Source: Pipra filicauda
Taxonomy: Eukaryota > Chordata > Aves > Passeriformes > Pipridae
NCBI RefSeq assembly: GCF_003945595.2
Contig: NW_024104525.1
Span: forward strand, 591,989 to 655,988
Direction: 5' to 3'
DNA: 64,000 nucleotides
Every line of letters starts with the position of its first letter. The first letter of the stretch is position 1. Below the pieces are notes generated by a model. It had not been told where the DNA came from, searched no databases, and saw only the letters and a program-made list of their open reading frames with translations. Of the stretch, positions 11,723-24,500 are shown in pieces. The position numbers and the translations under genes are program-made.

Positions 11723-12929
11723 GAATGCAAGTGTGCACAATAAAAAAATGTAAAGCAACCTTCATCTTTCTTACATTTTAACACCTGGTACAAAGAAAAC
11801 ATCTCTGCCACTGAAAGTAATGCCATTGTGAAATCCTTAAACTGCAACTAGAACAGAACTTGTATCTTTCTCACAGAAGGCCAAGAGCCTATTATTCCTG
11901 GCATCACTCCTCAGGCAAATATTTTTTTCCACGCTCCCGGTAAGATCCAGGATCCAAGATGCCTCACACCCTTCACTCCGATTCAGCACTAGGAAATATC
12001 AGATTTAACTTTACTTTGACAGTTACAGAGGGGGTTGACAGGTTTCACCAGCGATAACAATGCATGGCTGCCTTGCTAAAGGCCAGTAAGTTCAGTAGTT
12101 CACTTCAAACAACATCCACCACAGCTCCAACAGAACATTTTGAGATTTCAGGCCTGTTCTAGCTTTTTGGTTTCAAGTTTTGAATCCTTTCAGTACAGAG
12201 ATTGCATAAAGACTCCTGTACCTCAAAAACTCTATTCCTGCAATTTAGTCTGATCCTGACACTTGAGCCCAGGAATGCTGCTGAGCCTTACATTGCTGTG
12301 CTGGTCTGGAAGGCCTCCCACTCAAGATCCCTGCTGTCACTTTCTCTCTAAAACCACTCTGTCATGACAAGGCCTGCCTATCGTGTTTCCCAAAATGTCA
12401 CAAAGAAAATAAAAAAGTGAATCCCTCTGTTAATATAACTGCTATTAGTATAACTATCGTTGGAATAACTTTGGATACAACATGAAATTTTTCTACAGTG
12501 ACTGAATTCACCTGCAAGAGAGCTAATATATGTGTTATGCATTTAATTTCTCTACACATACAGACTTTCTTCACTAAAATCACTCTGATATTAAGAAAAA
12601 AATGAGAAGGTAGGGCTGTACATGTAAAGCCCCAGACTCACTCAACAAGTGAGGGCTTAGGTTCTTTGCTACCCTGAGTCGGGAAATGTAGAGAGAAATG
12701 TGACAACATTTTCAGGAGGTTTAACAGGAAACTTCTACTGGGAAAATTGAGAAGATCAGGAACTCTGCAAATTTTAAAGCAACTACTCAATCAAAATAAA
12801 GCATTACACAGGGAACTGACTTAGCAAACTCTAACCTATCCAACCTTAAGTGACCTAGATTTTGAGAAGAGGAAATTAGGAGAAGAAGAAAAAGAGAGAG
12901 AGAAAGACAAAATAAGAAAGAAATAGCTA
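11723..12929. other. Spacer with a purine-rich run
   Basis: No gene or known repeat is recognisable. An A/G-rich run with a short (GA)n lies at about 12880-12925, directly before the LTR-like block. The region near 11.87-12.4 kb is less AT-rich than its neighbours and may contain an old unrecognised repeat. Confidence 0.5.
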
Positions 12930-13265
12930 CTGCCTTGGTTTGGTTCCAACATTGTCTCAGCTACTATAAAATCCAAGACACGCAACACATACATGCCTCA
13001 TGCTATTGCTTTTATCTGCTCTGGTCTCTCGGGACCCTCCCCCAGGTGGGGTTTCTGGTGTACCAGTGGCTAACAGCCAATCTAGGGATGGCCTAGGGGC
13101 TCCAGGGGGTGTGGTGTAGAGCAATGCACTGTCCCACTTTTGCAGAACTTGCCCTGCTCCTTCTCCACCTTCCCCCCATACTTCAGTTGTTTTGAGTCAG
13201 TAATCATTTTCTCCAGTCTCTTGCAGTACAAATACCTGTTTTCACTCCTGGTCTTAAGGAAAAAT
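12930..13265 (-). mobile_element. LTR-like block, probably minus strand
   Basis: A GC-richer 330-bp block next to a purine run. Read on the minus strand it has an ATTGG box (plus-strand CCAAT at 13077-13081) and, about 60 bp downstream, an ATAAAA TATA-like element (13010-13015). This is the spacing of an LTR U3. I found no polyadenylation signal in the expected place, no clear TG...CA ends and no target duplication. A diverged or partial ERV LTR is the best reading; a GC-rich unique sequence is the alternative. Confidence 0.4.
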
Positions 13266-14542
13266 AATAACTTTGATATTGTTTATTAGATATTTGACCA
13301 GGTTTATTTTAAGATGAAGATGTTCATTGTGCACACAAATAGCATTTTATTTTTATCAAGTAGAAGAGTTATATTTACACTCTTAGCCCAAAGTAAAATT
13401 CTACCCTTTGTTCAATCACTTAGAACATTAAGACTTCTTATTCAGACCTGATTTTTTTTTCTATCTCTAGGATCAGTGTAGCACTTAAAGTTTTGCTCTA
13501 ATTTTACAAGTAGTATGTGTGCACCTGTAACATAAAGAGTTGTTTATTTTGAGTATTTTTGTTTCTCAGTGACAATAAGTTTATTTTCAATTTTCTCATA
13601 TTCCTACTGACACTTGCACATTTTCTCAGCGACAACTATTCTCAGCTGCAACAGTACTCAGCTTCTATTTCACAACCTGTCAAATGACTACTCAGGCAGA
13701 AAAAATATCAACCCCTGTGTAGACTCTGTAGACTGAAAATTAGCCTACTCATAGTTATGTCTCCCCATAGAAATTACCAATTCACTGATTGCTGCAAAGG
13801 CTGCCAGCACTAGCAGGAATCATCAGTGATCACTAAAAAACCCCAAAAAGTAATGCCAGAAACCTCTACTTTATATGAACTCAGTAAATTTTGCCTACAT
13901 TCATACTGCCCCACTGGCTGCACAGTCACTTATCTTCTTAATCTACTTATGAAACCAGTAAATGAGTGCATAAGCCCTGTAGTTTAAAGCCACAAGACAG
14001 GATCGCTTTCACCTAACTTTTGACATTTAGCCTTTCGACGTGATGTAGCCTTCTACATATGAAGTACCTAAGTTTTCTTTTTACTGGAGGCAGTTAATCA
14101 TTTACTGATATGATTCATCTGATCTATGTTAGACATCGGTTTTAGGATAAATCTACAGCTGTTCAGAATAATCCTATCTAATGTGACTTTATTATAGAGC
14201 GGTAAGACTATTAGAGACTTAAAAATAAATGTAAATATTCGGGGGTTTTTTTCTGCAAGCATCCTTTGATGAAATACAAAAAATTAGAACTTTTAATGTC
14301 TTTTCTGACACAATATGCTAATATCAGAAAACTGCATAGATCAGACTCTCTGGGTTAATCAGGGTTCTCCATGCAGTGTGTGAGCCGGTGACTATTCAAG
14401 ATTTTTAATTTCTGCTCAACTCACTCCTAATGATAGATATAAAAATATTATTCAGATGAATTTATTTCCTGGATTACTTTAAACGACAGATTCAATACAG
14501 ATGAGTAGGAACATTCAGTTATATTTAATGTCTCTTATGAGT
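13266..14542. other. AT-rich spacer
   Basis: Nothing recognisable. Open frames are short and AT-driven. Confidence 0.6.
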
Positions 14543-14591
14543 GGTTTGACTAGATGATCTGACCTCTTAATCAAGGATTTTATGATTCTGA
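14543..14591 (+). mobile_element. Possible CR1 or CR1-tailed SINE 3' end, sense
   Basis: About 50 bp resembling a sense CR1 3' end: GGTTTGACTAGATGATCT, then a degenerate segment, then TTTTATGATTCTGATGA. CR1 3' ends read GGTTGGACTAGATGATC and end in repeats of the ATTCTATGAT kind. The match is short and diverged, so it could be chance. Confidence 0.4.
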
Positions 14592-17500
14592 TGAGTTGAT
14601 GCCTCTATTTCTTAAATATTAATGTTGACAATTTATAGAACTGTAGGATTTCTTTCACCAATGTCTTAAAATTCTGATGCTTCAATAAAATACCTATATT
14701 AATATGGCAGCAATATTTCCCTGCAGCTCTGCACTAAATCTAAGATTTCTTTTTAGTAAACATAATGATATCACATATCAACTCAATTTTAAAAAAAAAT
14801 GGAAGCAAATCATTAAATTGGTATTTGGCTAGACAGGAATTCAGTTTGTGTAAGATTAGGTAACAACTGAAATTTGTTATGATACAACACGCGCAATTTA
14901 TCCAACCCTTGTTTTCCAACAGTAGTTGACATAACTACTAAAATATTTTTTCTGTAAGTTTCCTGATTCAGTTTTATACACAGCAGGCAGAAATACCTGT
15001 TATATGTGAAAACTTATGAGCTGCTACAAATGGTGGAAAAAGCTACATGATGCTATATTTTTTTCCAGCACATGTGGTAAAGGAGAGATGAGCACAGGTG
15101 AGTGAATGCTATCACTTATTTAAGGCTCACATGCTGAGAGAGTTTTAAATGGATGTCCTGCCTACTGTAGTCAATCCATGTTAAAAGTCAGGCCATCTAC
15201 TTTTTAACCCCAGGACATTAATGTCTAAAGAAAATAGTTTTCCCCAGTACTATTTGTCTAATGGTCTGTTCTGTGTCAGTTTTTATGCAGCTGGTCCTGG
15301 AAGGCTTTAGGGGGTCCCCACTTCAGCCTCTTCTTCAACCTTTCCTGTAACTGCTCTAGCACTTTCATTGTGCAATTATCTTGGAAATAATTGAAGACAA
15401 GATCTTGCCAATAAGTCTTAAAATAAAAAAAAGTCTACAGAAATTACTATTACTCATCTGTCTCTAGCTGGGACAGGGAGAGACAGTTGACCTACATGTA
15501 AAATTCCAAAGTAAATATCAAGGATGTGATTCTCTGGAAATTCATCTCCAACACAGTGTAAGATGACTGGGAGAAGTGGACCCTAAGGTATAATTTTTTC
15601 CAACATAATTGCTGTTGGGCTAATTTTTTGTGCTTATTACCCAGAATGATAGATTTTGCAGACCTCTTGTTGAATATTTAGCTAATATAACTACATAAGG
15701 AAGCCAGACATTCTGCTCAGGGTTCCAAGTCTTATTAGGTACCTATATGTATATAAATTATATGACACACATGTTGATTTTTTTTTCTATCTTTTGGTAG
15801 AAATTGTCTTGCTTAGCCTAACTCTTCGAGATTCTACTGACTTTCTTCAGCTTTCTGTTGAAAGTATATGATTCTGTTGGGGAAGAAAAACATACTTCAT
15901 TATTATAATACTAATATTTGTATATATAAGAGTTAAGAGAGTTATGTTTGTGCAGGAAGTCTTAACAGCAGAACTTTTTTAACTTGTGTATTTGAATTTG
16001 TAAATTAAAGTTTATTAACAGGAAAACACTTCAAAATAAAGCATCAAAATAATTTACCATATGGGGTAGAAAAACCAGGGTTAAAAATAAAGCCCATATA
16101 AAGATGGAAAAGGATAACAAAAGGTTTTGAGATGCATTCAGCAGGGTATCTACTTCATCTTTTCTTCATTGCTTACCACCCAGCGTGTTCTTCTAAATCA
16201 CAACTACGCACAGTTTATAAATTACTGTTAATTTAGTCAGCTATAAACTGCATAACTTCCCAAGCTCTGTAGGGTTTATGTAGATATTACCCATTCAGTA
16301 TTTTGGCAGTGTGATTTCTGTAGGGGCTTTGTTATTGGTTGGGTAGTAGGGAGTCAAAGGTCTTTCCTGGAAAGCAGTTTATCCTGAAGGAGCTTTGTCT
16401 GAGGTACATGATTTTCTGTATGCAAGGAAGAAAACCCCAACCAAAAAATATGGAGAGGTCACAGAAACTTAGGTAAATCTAACATTTAGTTCTCATTCCA
16501 TGGTAGAAAATAGAATGCAGCTTTACGAAAGCAATCTCTCACTGTTTCTTCCCTCACTGAAGACTATGGCTGTAAAGTTCTGTGATAAAAGGGTTAAAGG
16601 ATTTTTTGAAATTTTTAAAATGTCAGCATGTTCCATATTTCTCCCTCCCACAGAAGAGAAAAGTGGTTCTGTAGACTGAGTCAAATTTTATTTGAACATT
16701 CAGCAAAGTAAATGATTACTTTGGATAACATTTTATAGTGATAAGATAACTAATAGACTTGATTGGAACTGAGTCAGCAAATAGTTTTGCTTTTTCCTTT
16801 ACAACACTTGAGTAATAGAAATGACTATAAAATGCTGAGAATGGACAGCAAAAATGTGTCTATTTTTATCAATGTGTAAAATTCCAAGTCAGGAAGAAGT
16901 CCATCTTGCCTTATGGGTTGAGTTGTTATAATTGCTTATAATGAGATAAAAAGGTTGTTTAAAAAAACCCACTTCTGTCTCATAAATACCAAAAAATTCT
17001 AAATTTGTGTGGCTGCCTTCTTTCCCCCCAAAAGAAAAGGGTAAAATATTTCTGCATCTATATGTATTTGGGGTGATTGCATTTGTGTTTGTGAGATAAT
17101 TGAAAGTCTGATATTTTTCCTGCTAATGAAATGCAGTTATTTGAATATCAGATTTAACCGAACTTCTGTATTTTTTATTTTTTCTCTGTAAACACATGAG
17201 AAATCATTACAACTGAAATAAAAATCCAAATACGCAGGAAGCATAACCACTTCAGGCAAGAGGAGCTTTCTTTTGTTTATTTATCATTGTTCTCCAAGAT
17301 CCCAATCTAGACTAGACTCCTCAGTACTTGCAATAATGTGCTTTTTCCATTGTACTTATTTCCAAAGATATATCCACTATGCTTTCTAATGCATTGTTTC
17401 ATATGTACTACTGTTTTTATGTATTATAATGTTTTATTGCACTTGTAATGCCTTTTCTTTCTTCCCACACAATTAGCTTTGCAGTGAAGCAAGAATTGAA

Positions 17501-19680
17501 AAGAAAAGGTGTCTTCTGACCACAGATGTTTTTGTCTCTACTGGACCGAATGAAATTAGTATTAAAATTTATTGTGAATAAGGGAAATATTCCATTCTAA
17601 GTTATGCCATATCCAGAATAAATAAACTCATTTTAGATTACCTAGAACAAGGACTCCACATGTAGTTTGATAGATTTTTTCACAGTAGGAAGCAAAAATT
17701 TCACAAGTGGAACATGTAGAAAGAAGGAAGTAGCAAGGAGTTAGATTGTTTGCAAATAATTTGTATTTTAGCTGAAACTACAGAATCTTTATACCATACT
17801 TCTAATAAAGGTACTTTTTAAAAGAACTAGAGGATCCCCCTACACATATAAAAATTTATGAAACCTCTTGGTTATGTGTATAGAATTTAGGGTCAAATCA
17901 TCCTCTTTTAATGATTGTTTTGGTTTCTTCATTTGCATGCACTGGACATTTGACTCAATCGTCTGAAATCATTTCAACTTATTGTTAAAATGGAATTGTA
18001 CATTCAACTCCATAGTGTAAAATTAGTTTGCTGTTTCACTCTTTTCATAAAAACAAGGGTTAAAATTATAAATGGAAAATCTTATCTCTCACAGTAGGCA
18101 CTGATTTATAGGAAAAAAGTTATTTGGTCCCTTTTCAGTAATTTTAGCAGATGCCGAAAACATTTCAGGAAAGAAATTAAGTTTATGACATCCAAATACA
18201 GAGGTTAAAACCCTGGCCTCCTCCTCCTCAATAGATTTTTTCTTAGTTATATCTTATTTTCCTCTGGTTTATAAAGGTTTTGCAAGTTAGGAAAGAAAAT
18301 TTCAAAGTAGAATAAATGAATAAATTAATAATTGGTTTGCATGATTCAAAACATAAACAGGTATAAGATAGAAATAAAATACTATTAATAAAAAAATTAT
18401 TTTATCTAAGCAGTCTTAAGCTGTAAGTATTGCTAAGTCTGCTAGAAAGGCCAGATGTTGCATGGTGCTCAATTTGCTCTTAAGGCACACTCTTATAAAC
18501 AAACAAATCAATTAACACAAACTCTTATTTGTTGTTGTTGTAATTCCTGCTCAATAGCTACTGGTGGTTTTAACTATCAGATCAAAAACTACCTCCCTGC
18601 TGTCACACAGAGAAAGGATGGTGTTTTCAAGCATAAAAGTGGGTATCTGTAAATGTTGCTATGTCATAAAGAGTTTCTTATATGGATTTTTCATACCTCA
18701 CAAAAGGATCTGTTGCCATATTAGCTATTTTGGCAAAGCCCATCTAATGATAGCATGATCTATGTTAACAGAAAACAAACAAAAAAAGACCTGAAAATTA
18801 AGTCAGCAAGAATACGCTTTTTTTTTTTTTTATTGGCTACAGATATCCTAGTAAGCATGCTTGAGATTGCTCCTGGGTAGAGGCTAGTTGGCACAGAACA
18901 GTCCACACCTAAGGTAATAAATTTTGCTTCCACATTGTGATGACTGTATACAAAGCACCATTGGAGATGGTCCCTGTATGTTTTAAATACCAGCATGTTC
19001 CTGGGAATTTTCAGAGGAGTGCTAGTTGATATAGGATAACTACATCTTAGGAAAGGGTCAAAACATGATTAGTTATATTTCAGTGTTGGTCAGGATTTAC
19101 TGCACCAATTACAACTTCTGTACCTCAACAAAGAATTTCTCCATCAAGGCAGTATTAATTGTGTTTATCAATGAACATGTAGGACTATTTTTTTTTCATA
19201 CACCTAACTGGTGTATGTATGCTGACAGAAAATTTTAACTTAGACTGTGTTACATCTAATAGCAAAGATAGTACATGGAAAACCAACTCTGCAAAAACAA
19301 ATCTAAAACACTTGCTCTGGAGAGATCATAAGTGGTAATGTGCCTTTTCTATGGATTTTTTTGGAAATGTTTACTTCTCTCATGTGCTATCGGAAGTTTT
19401 CAGACTAGCAGCCTGGGAGGAAGCAGTGTGTGGCAGTACCAGCGATTACAACAAAAGAAAATCAAGGCCAGAAACTAGCAGACAGTGTGAGAAATTTCCT
19501 GCCAAGCAGAGAATCTGGTAAAGCAAACTCACAGCTGGCTTCCTACTTATCTGGCACCGGAGGATATCAATGACCAAGACTGATGCAACTTTCACGTATA
19601 AGCATGAAAAACACAGTTAACATGGCAGTCAGTGCACTGGTAAAGTAAAAGGGATCCAAAGACAGGTGTTGTTTCACAGG
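14592..19680. other. 5-kb AT-rich stretch without genes
   Basis: I see no coding region, RNA gene or repeat family. Features are limited to a short (TTG)4 at about 18527-18541, a 14-T run at 18818-18831, and a small hairpin near 19198 (CATACACC / GGTGTATG with a 5-base loop). Open frames around 18.45-19.0 kb are not protein-like. Confidence 0.6.
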
Positions 19681-19683
19681 AAA

Positions 19684-19926
19684 AAGCCTACAGTGGTGAC
19701 TATCCACCAAAAGACATGACCGCCAGCCCTAGTTGGTGTTGACATATCAAGTCCTTTGATAGTAACTACTAACAAGGGTCTTCTGATGCTGGATGCCACC
19801 ACCCAAGCCTCATACTGTAGGAAATGTCTGGTCCTCCTCCCTGATGCTGAAAAAAATGATGATGATGTCACCTGCAGGATATGTCCTCTGATACCCACGG
19901 TACTCATTCACCTGGCACTGCATTAG
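19684..19926 (+). pseudogene. Coding-like remnant with two CxxC pairs, family unknown
   Basis: One plus-strand frame reads through from about 19684 to a stop at 19924-19926, broken only by a TGA at 19717 that could be a decayed CGA. The open part from 19720 has 68 codons. It contains CRKC, then LLPDAEKNDDDVTC, then CRIC, so two CxxC pairs are spaced 18 residues apart as in a zinc knuckle or ribbon. The composition is balanced, unlike the AT-driven frames nearby. I do not recognise the protein. CR1 ORF1 proteins have cysteine-rich N-terminal zinc-finger-like segments, so a LINE ORF1 remnant is one guess. A host pseudogene or chance are the others. The opposite-strand frame at 19674-19907 is probably its shadow. 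Confidence 0.25.
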
Positions 19927-20755
19927 ACAAGAAAGCGATCAACATTCATTGCACCTGAGATGACAAACAGGAGATGAACCTGAATTGCATAAATAACAGA
20001 CTAAATTCCTGACAAGTGTGAGAAAGGGTATGGCTAACGCAAAGAACTCTCTGGAATATGGGTAATTATGATTTCTTCTGGCAGAAGAAAAGCTGTCTGC
20101 AGATTTGAACTGTTTGTTTGTCTAGGTTTACGTGATTAAAACCTCACCCTAGTAAACACAAGGAGCACAGAGGAATAATGACAGCTGAAGGAAACCAGTA
20201 AACTACATGGAGCCACCTGAACATTCTGGCCCAGGCCCTCCCAGGGCTAGCACAGGCATCAGCCCATTGTCCAGCTGTGAAAGACATTAATATGCATCAA
20301 TGAAAGCTGGGGGCTCTTCTGCAGATCACTTTACAGATTGAGGGAGGTTACTACCTAAGGAGCGTGTACTTCTTATGGGATGCTGGGGAACATGCTGTGG
20401 AAGACAGTCTTGGGGTTTTTCCAAGACTTATTAAGGGTTGTTTAAGGAAAAGGACCAAAGGCAGGAAAAGAAAAGGAACAAAGTGGCTTGGAGAGGAGCC
20501 AGTATGGGAAAACAGAGGTAAAAGAAGGTAAAAGGGGCCAGTCACATGTGAAAAGCTTGCTGATCAGTAAGCTTGTCTGACTACCACAGTCTGTCCTTTG
20601 TTCGCACTAAACTCCATTTCTGGCTTCTTTCCTTGGTGAAAGGAAACCTAGAGACAAGATCAAGGCCCTTAGAATTGAATGGGAAGAATGAGTTCCACTT
20701 GGAAAAGTTTCTTGGATGCATAGCGCAGGTGTTTGGATGGGAAGTACCTAGGTGT
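19927..20755. other. Balanced-composition block, possibly the 5' part of an ERV-derived repeat
   Basis: The base composition from about 20150 on is less AT-rich than the surroundings and merges into the LTR that follows. It includes a purine-rich stretch (about 20450-20540) that would fit ERV non-coding sequence. No retroviral protein can be read in any frame, and no boundary is clear. Confidence 0.3.
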
Positions 20756-21160
20756 TCCACCTAAATCTAAACACATATCAACCAATTAAACTCTATGTTT
20801 AATTGACCCCTGACAGAACAAGACAGGGGCCATCACTTTGACCAATGGACATTGAAATGACAACAATCAAGTGTTTTTGCTGGATCCACGGGTGGTGATA
20901 TCTTTCTACTCTTATCCTTTCTTTCTCTTTCGTTCTTTCTCTTCTACATTTTCTTGAGTGTTATTTTTATGCTTTTATATTGTTATATTTCTAGAGATAA
21001 TAACAGAAATGGCCTCATACATCCTTTCCATTGCCACCAAACTGTTCTAAAATAAACCCTATGTTTACAAACACAGTGTCGTTTTCACTCTAATTCACCC
21101 AAGGGGCACTATTAACAAGAACCTGAGTTACTCTTGCCTTCAGGGATAGGTCTTAACACC
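20756..21160 (+). mobile_element. Passerine-type ERV LTR, sense
   Basis: I recognise the core as an LTR type common in songbird genomes: GATCCACGGGTGGTGATAT (20883-20901), a CT-rich run (20905-20950), TTATATTGTTATATTTCTAG (20976-20995), then AAAATAAACCCTATG. The end is a U5-like part running through ACACAGTGTCGTTTTC to AGGGATAGGTCTTAACA (about 21160). A CCAAT box (20842-20846) and an AATAAA (21051-21056) fit plus-strand orientation. I found no clear left boundary or target duplication, and no internal genes, so it is a solo LTR or fragment. The class (ERVL or ERVK) is not certain. Confidence 0.6.
21051..21056 (+). terminator. LTR polyadenylation signal AATAAA
   Basis: The hexamer AATAAA sits about 110 bp before the apparent LTR 3' end and about 205 bp after the CCAAT box, as expected in an R region. 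It is the likely 3'-end signal of the former provirus. Confidence 0.4.
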
Positions 21161-21249
21161 CTGTGATAAATTATTTCAAGAAGAACAATAAGAAGCTGGA
21201 GACACGCCACTGTGAGTCTCCCAAGATATCTAGTAATTTGCAGGTAAAT

Positions 21250-21580
21250 GACCTATAAGAAAAGGTGAAAAAATTTAGTCTTGTTTGGTCTGGTGACGAG
21301 AAGGATAAAAAGAATTTTAACAGCTTGAAGAGAAGTTATAAGTATGGAACCAAATTCCATTTTTCAGTAACAGGTGGAAAAAAGCTCCAGTGGCCTCAAA
21401 TCACTTGGGAGATTGATTCTGGACATTAGGACGAAATCCTTCCCCAGGCAAGTAGTGCGCTACTAAATCAGATTACCTAGAGAGGTGTTGGAATCTCTAT
21501 CCTTGAAGGTTTTTCAGGCTTTAGCTGGACATGGCCTTCTCTAATCCAATCTAGCATTGGCATTACCCTGCTCCCAAAAG
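21250..21580 (+). mobile_element. Old CR1 LINE fragment, sense
   Basis: The plus strand follows the end of CR1 ORF2 and the 3'-UTR in order: the LFSLEKR-like region (about 21275), a degenerate LKEGRFRLD-like part, GGACATTAGGACGAAATCCTT (the LDIRK-F segment, from 21420), TACCTAGAGAGGTGTTGGAAT (from 21473), then a 3'-UTR-like part. Many substitutions and indels, and loss of the terminal repeat, make this the most decayed CR1 in the window. It begins less than 100 bp after the LTR, so the LTR may have inserted into or beside it. Confidence 0.7.
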
Positions 21581-21599
21581 ATATAATCTCCAATAAATG

Positions 21600-24500
21600 A
21601 TTCCTAAAGAAGGAAAATCTAGTCTCTATTTGTAAGTTCTCTAACTCTTTCAGTCCTTCAACTATCCATTCCTTTTCAGAGAAAAGTGAACATCACATCA
21701 AACCTTGAAGATATGTTCTCATGTATATAAGGATGATTCCAGTGTTTCAGCTAAAATAACTTGTCAAGGAGATGCATTTGTAAAAACCTCAGTTTTCCAA
21801 TACACATTCTCTGTGAAATAAAAGAGATTAAAATGCATTATTCTTTTGGAATGTCTTTAACAACCACAAGTTTTCTTCTAGTTCAACTCAATTCAAAAGA
21901 CCACAACCACCTAATGTACATTTTCCATACTCCTCAGGTATCATCACAAAACTCTATTGAAGTAGTCTCTGATTTTAAAGAACTTCCATAAAACCCTTGA
22001 AATGTAAATATATCCTTCTGCTTTATGAAAATTTCTTACAGGTTGAAACCTGACAGAGAAGGCAAAATATTGTGGCTACCTAATGCTCTAAATGTTTTAT
22101 AAAGCAATCCCCTTCTGAGAGTTAAGTATGTGACCTGGGAAAGGAAATGAACTTCTGTGTTTATGCTCACAGCTGATGCACACTAGAAAGGTCATTGGAG
22201 GTTGTAAAAAAATTAAACATACTATGTATAAAGAAGATCCATGTTAGTTCTGCAGCAGGACTAGAGTAGAGCAAAGACATCTTACATTTTCTTTCTTTTC
22301 TGAGATACAGGCCAAGGCCCAGAATAAGATTTTCATTAAAATGTGTGAATTTGTCTCTCCAAAGGTACATAAACTACTGTGTGAAACTTAGGAAATTAAT
22401 GTTCTGCTAACCTTGTCTTCCTGTAAACAGAAACTTAGCACTTTTAAACTATTCATACTATTTCTGACTTAATCTTAAAAACAAAGGTTTAGGGGTTTTT
22501 TACAATGCTCACTGCTACAAATGTACAAACGTGCATTAATGTTAAGCAAAAAAGAGGAAATACCATTCTGCTTATTCAGGTAGGAAATAGACGGGGTCAT
22601 CTTGAACTAGGGCCAGTGACTTCAGTTAATTATCCCTGCTGTTAATGCTAATGTTAGAGTGGTAATTATCATGTAACATCCATTGAAATTATTCCATGAA
22701 AACAATTTCATACCAGCTTGATTACCACCTGGGTTCTCCTGACTGAAATTTTTTAAGTGGTAAGCAAGGAAAAGTATTTAAAAACAAAACCAAAAACAAA
22801 TAACAATTCAAACCCCAAAACTACAAAATAGACAGCATTCAATTAAGGACTCCTTGAGGGATCAGTCATTGAGTGACAAAAAACCAAAAATAAAGTTATA
22901 CCTCATGTATGATTATGTCCCTCTGGTCATCGTTGTTTTATTCTGTGTTTTATTCAGAATATAGCAATAGTCTGAGGCAGATGAAGAGTGAAGACCTGAT
23001 ATGGTATGAGTCCTTTAGAGTCTGAGTCTTCATTATTTACACTGAGGAATAAATTATATTCTGATAATACCTTAGTTTTTAGAGGGTTGGTCAGTAGCCA
23101 AAATAAGGTTGTTTTTTTTTACAGATATGTAGAATATGCAGAAAACAAGAGTCAGCAGTAATAAATCTTACTTCAGAACTGAACATATTACCTTGCTAAT
23201 CTATCAGGCTACCTGAACAAACAAATCCTGGTAGAAAACCTGCATGTCAAGGCTTTTAAACAAAGAACATAATCTTTCCACAATCATTAGGACAGAACTA
23301 CTATTCTTATGTGAAGTTTAGCACCAACTGACAGGTCTTCTGTATTCAGGTGGTGTTAATTCAATTGCATGCAAGACCCAACCTAAGGGAACTTTTTAAG
23401 CTGTGGTTGAAGCCACAAAGGAGTGGAAAACAGCGGGTCTGTACGTATAAGTAAATGTTTCTGAACCCGTTCCTTCTTCACAGCTGTAGTTTAACCAAGG
23501 CTGCAAAAGATAATTTAGAAGGAATCAGTGAGTTCTCAGAGCCTTGTTTGATAGCTCAGGTAATTTAAATTCTGTAAAGACTCCAAAGTCCAGAGAATAT
23601 GGCTTAGAATGAAAAAAGTCATACAAATCATAAAAAAGCATACATATAATAACAAAAAAACCCAAACTCCTTCTCCCTTATTCCAGGTCTAAATAAGATA
23701 TAGAAAACCAGAATTTAAAATACATTTTGTGCACCCCCAAAATAAACATTTGTTCAACATATATTGGTAATCAAAAAGCAGATAGATGTAAAAGAAAACG
23801 GTAGAAAACATAACTAAGGATTATAAAACTAAATTTTATGCACTTACAATGACTAGTGTATTAATTTCTAGTTAGCATATTTCAGAAAGCTGTGAGACAA
23901 CACATGGTTTGCAAAGTGGATGACAAAAGCTAAAGCAAATATTAGGTTACATTTATGATAAATGAAACTGAAAGGCTGATATTTAAACTAGTTTAAGGGA
24001 AAGATGAATAACAGAGGATATGACAATGCACAAAAAATAGTTAGACAAAGACAATTCTAGTATTCCAGTCTATATTTTTTACATTCTACAGGAAGAAAAT
24101 ATAAAATCTGGCTAACAGCAAACTGCCTTTACTAGCTGGATAAAAGACAGCAGCTTTCTTTACAATCTTCAGCTCAGCAAAACCCAGATTCTGCAACCCA
24201 AGACAAGTGCAGTTAAGGTACATGCACACGTAACTGTCCTATTTACCTAGCAACAGCCCCTGGGAAAATTCTACCTATACTCAAATTGTGCAAGAGCAGA
24301 GCAGGAGATTTGGTAAATATGTAAGTGGCTGAAGAGTGCTAATACTGCCCTGGGGCTCCAGTTCAGTCTGCCTATCCTGAGGTAAGTAGCTGAGGAAGTC
24401 AGGACTGTAAGTAAGTATCCTAAACTCCTCTGTAACCAATGATGAGACATAGGTACATGAAATATACTGCTAATAATTTTTGCTAAGATCTCTATTAGGT

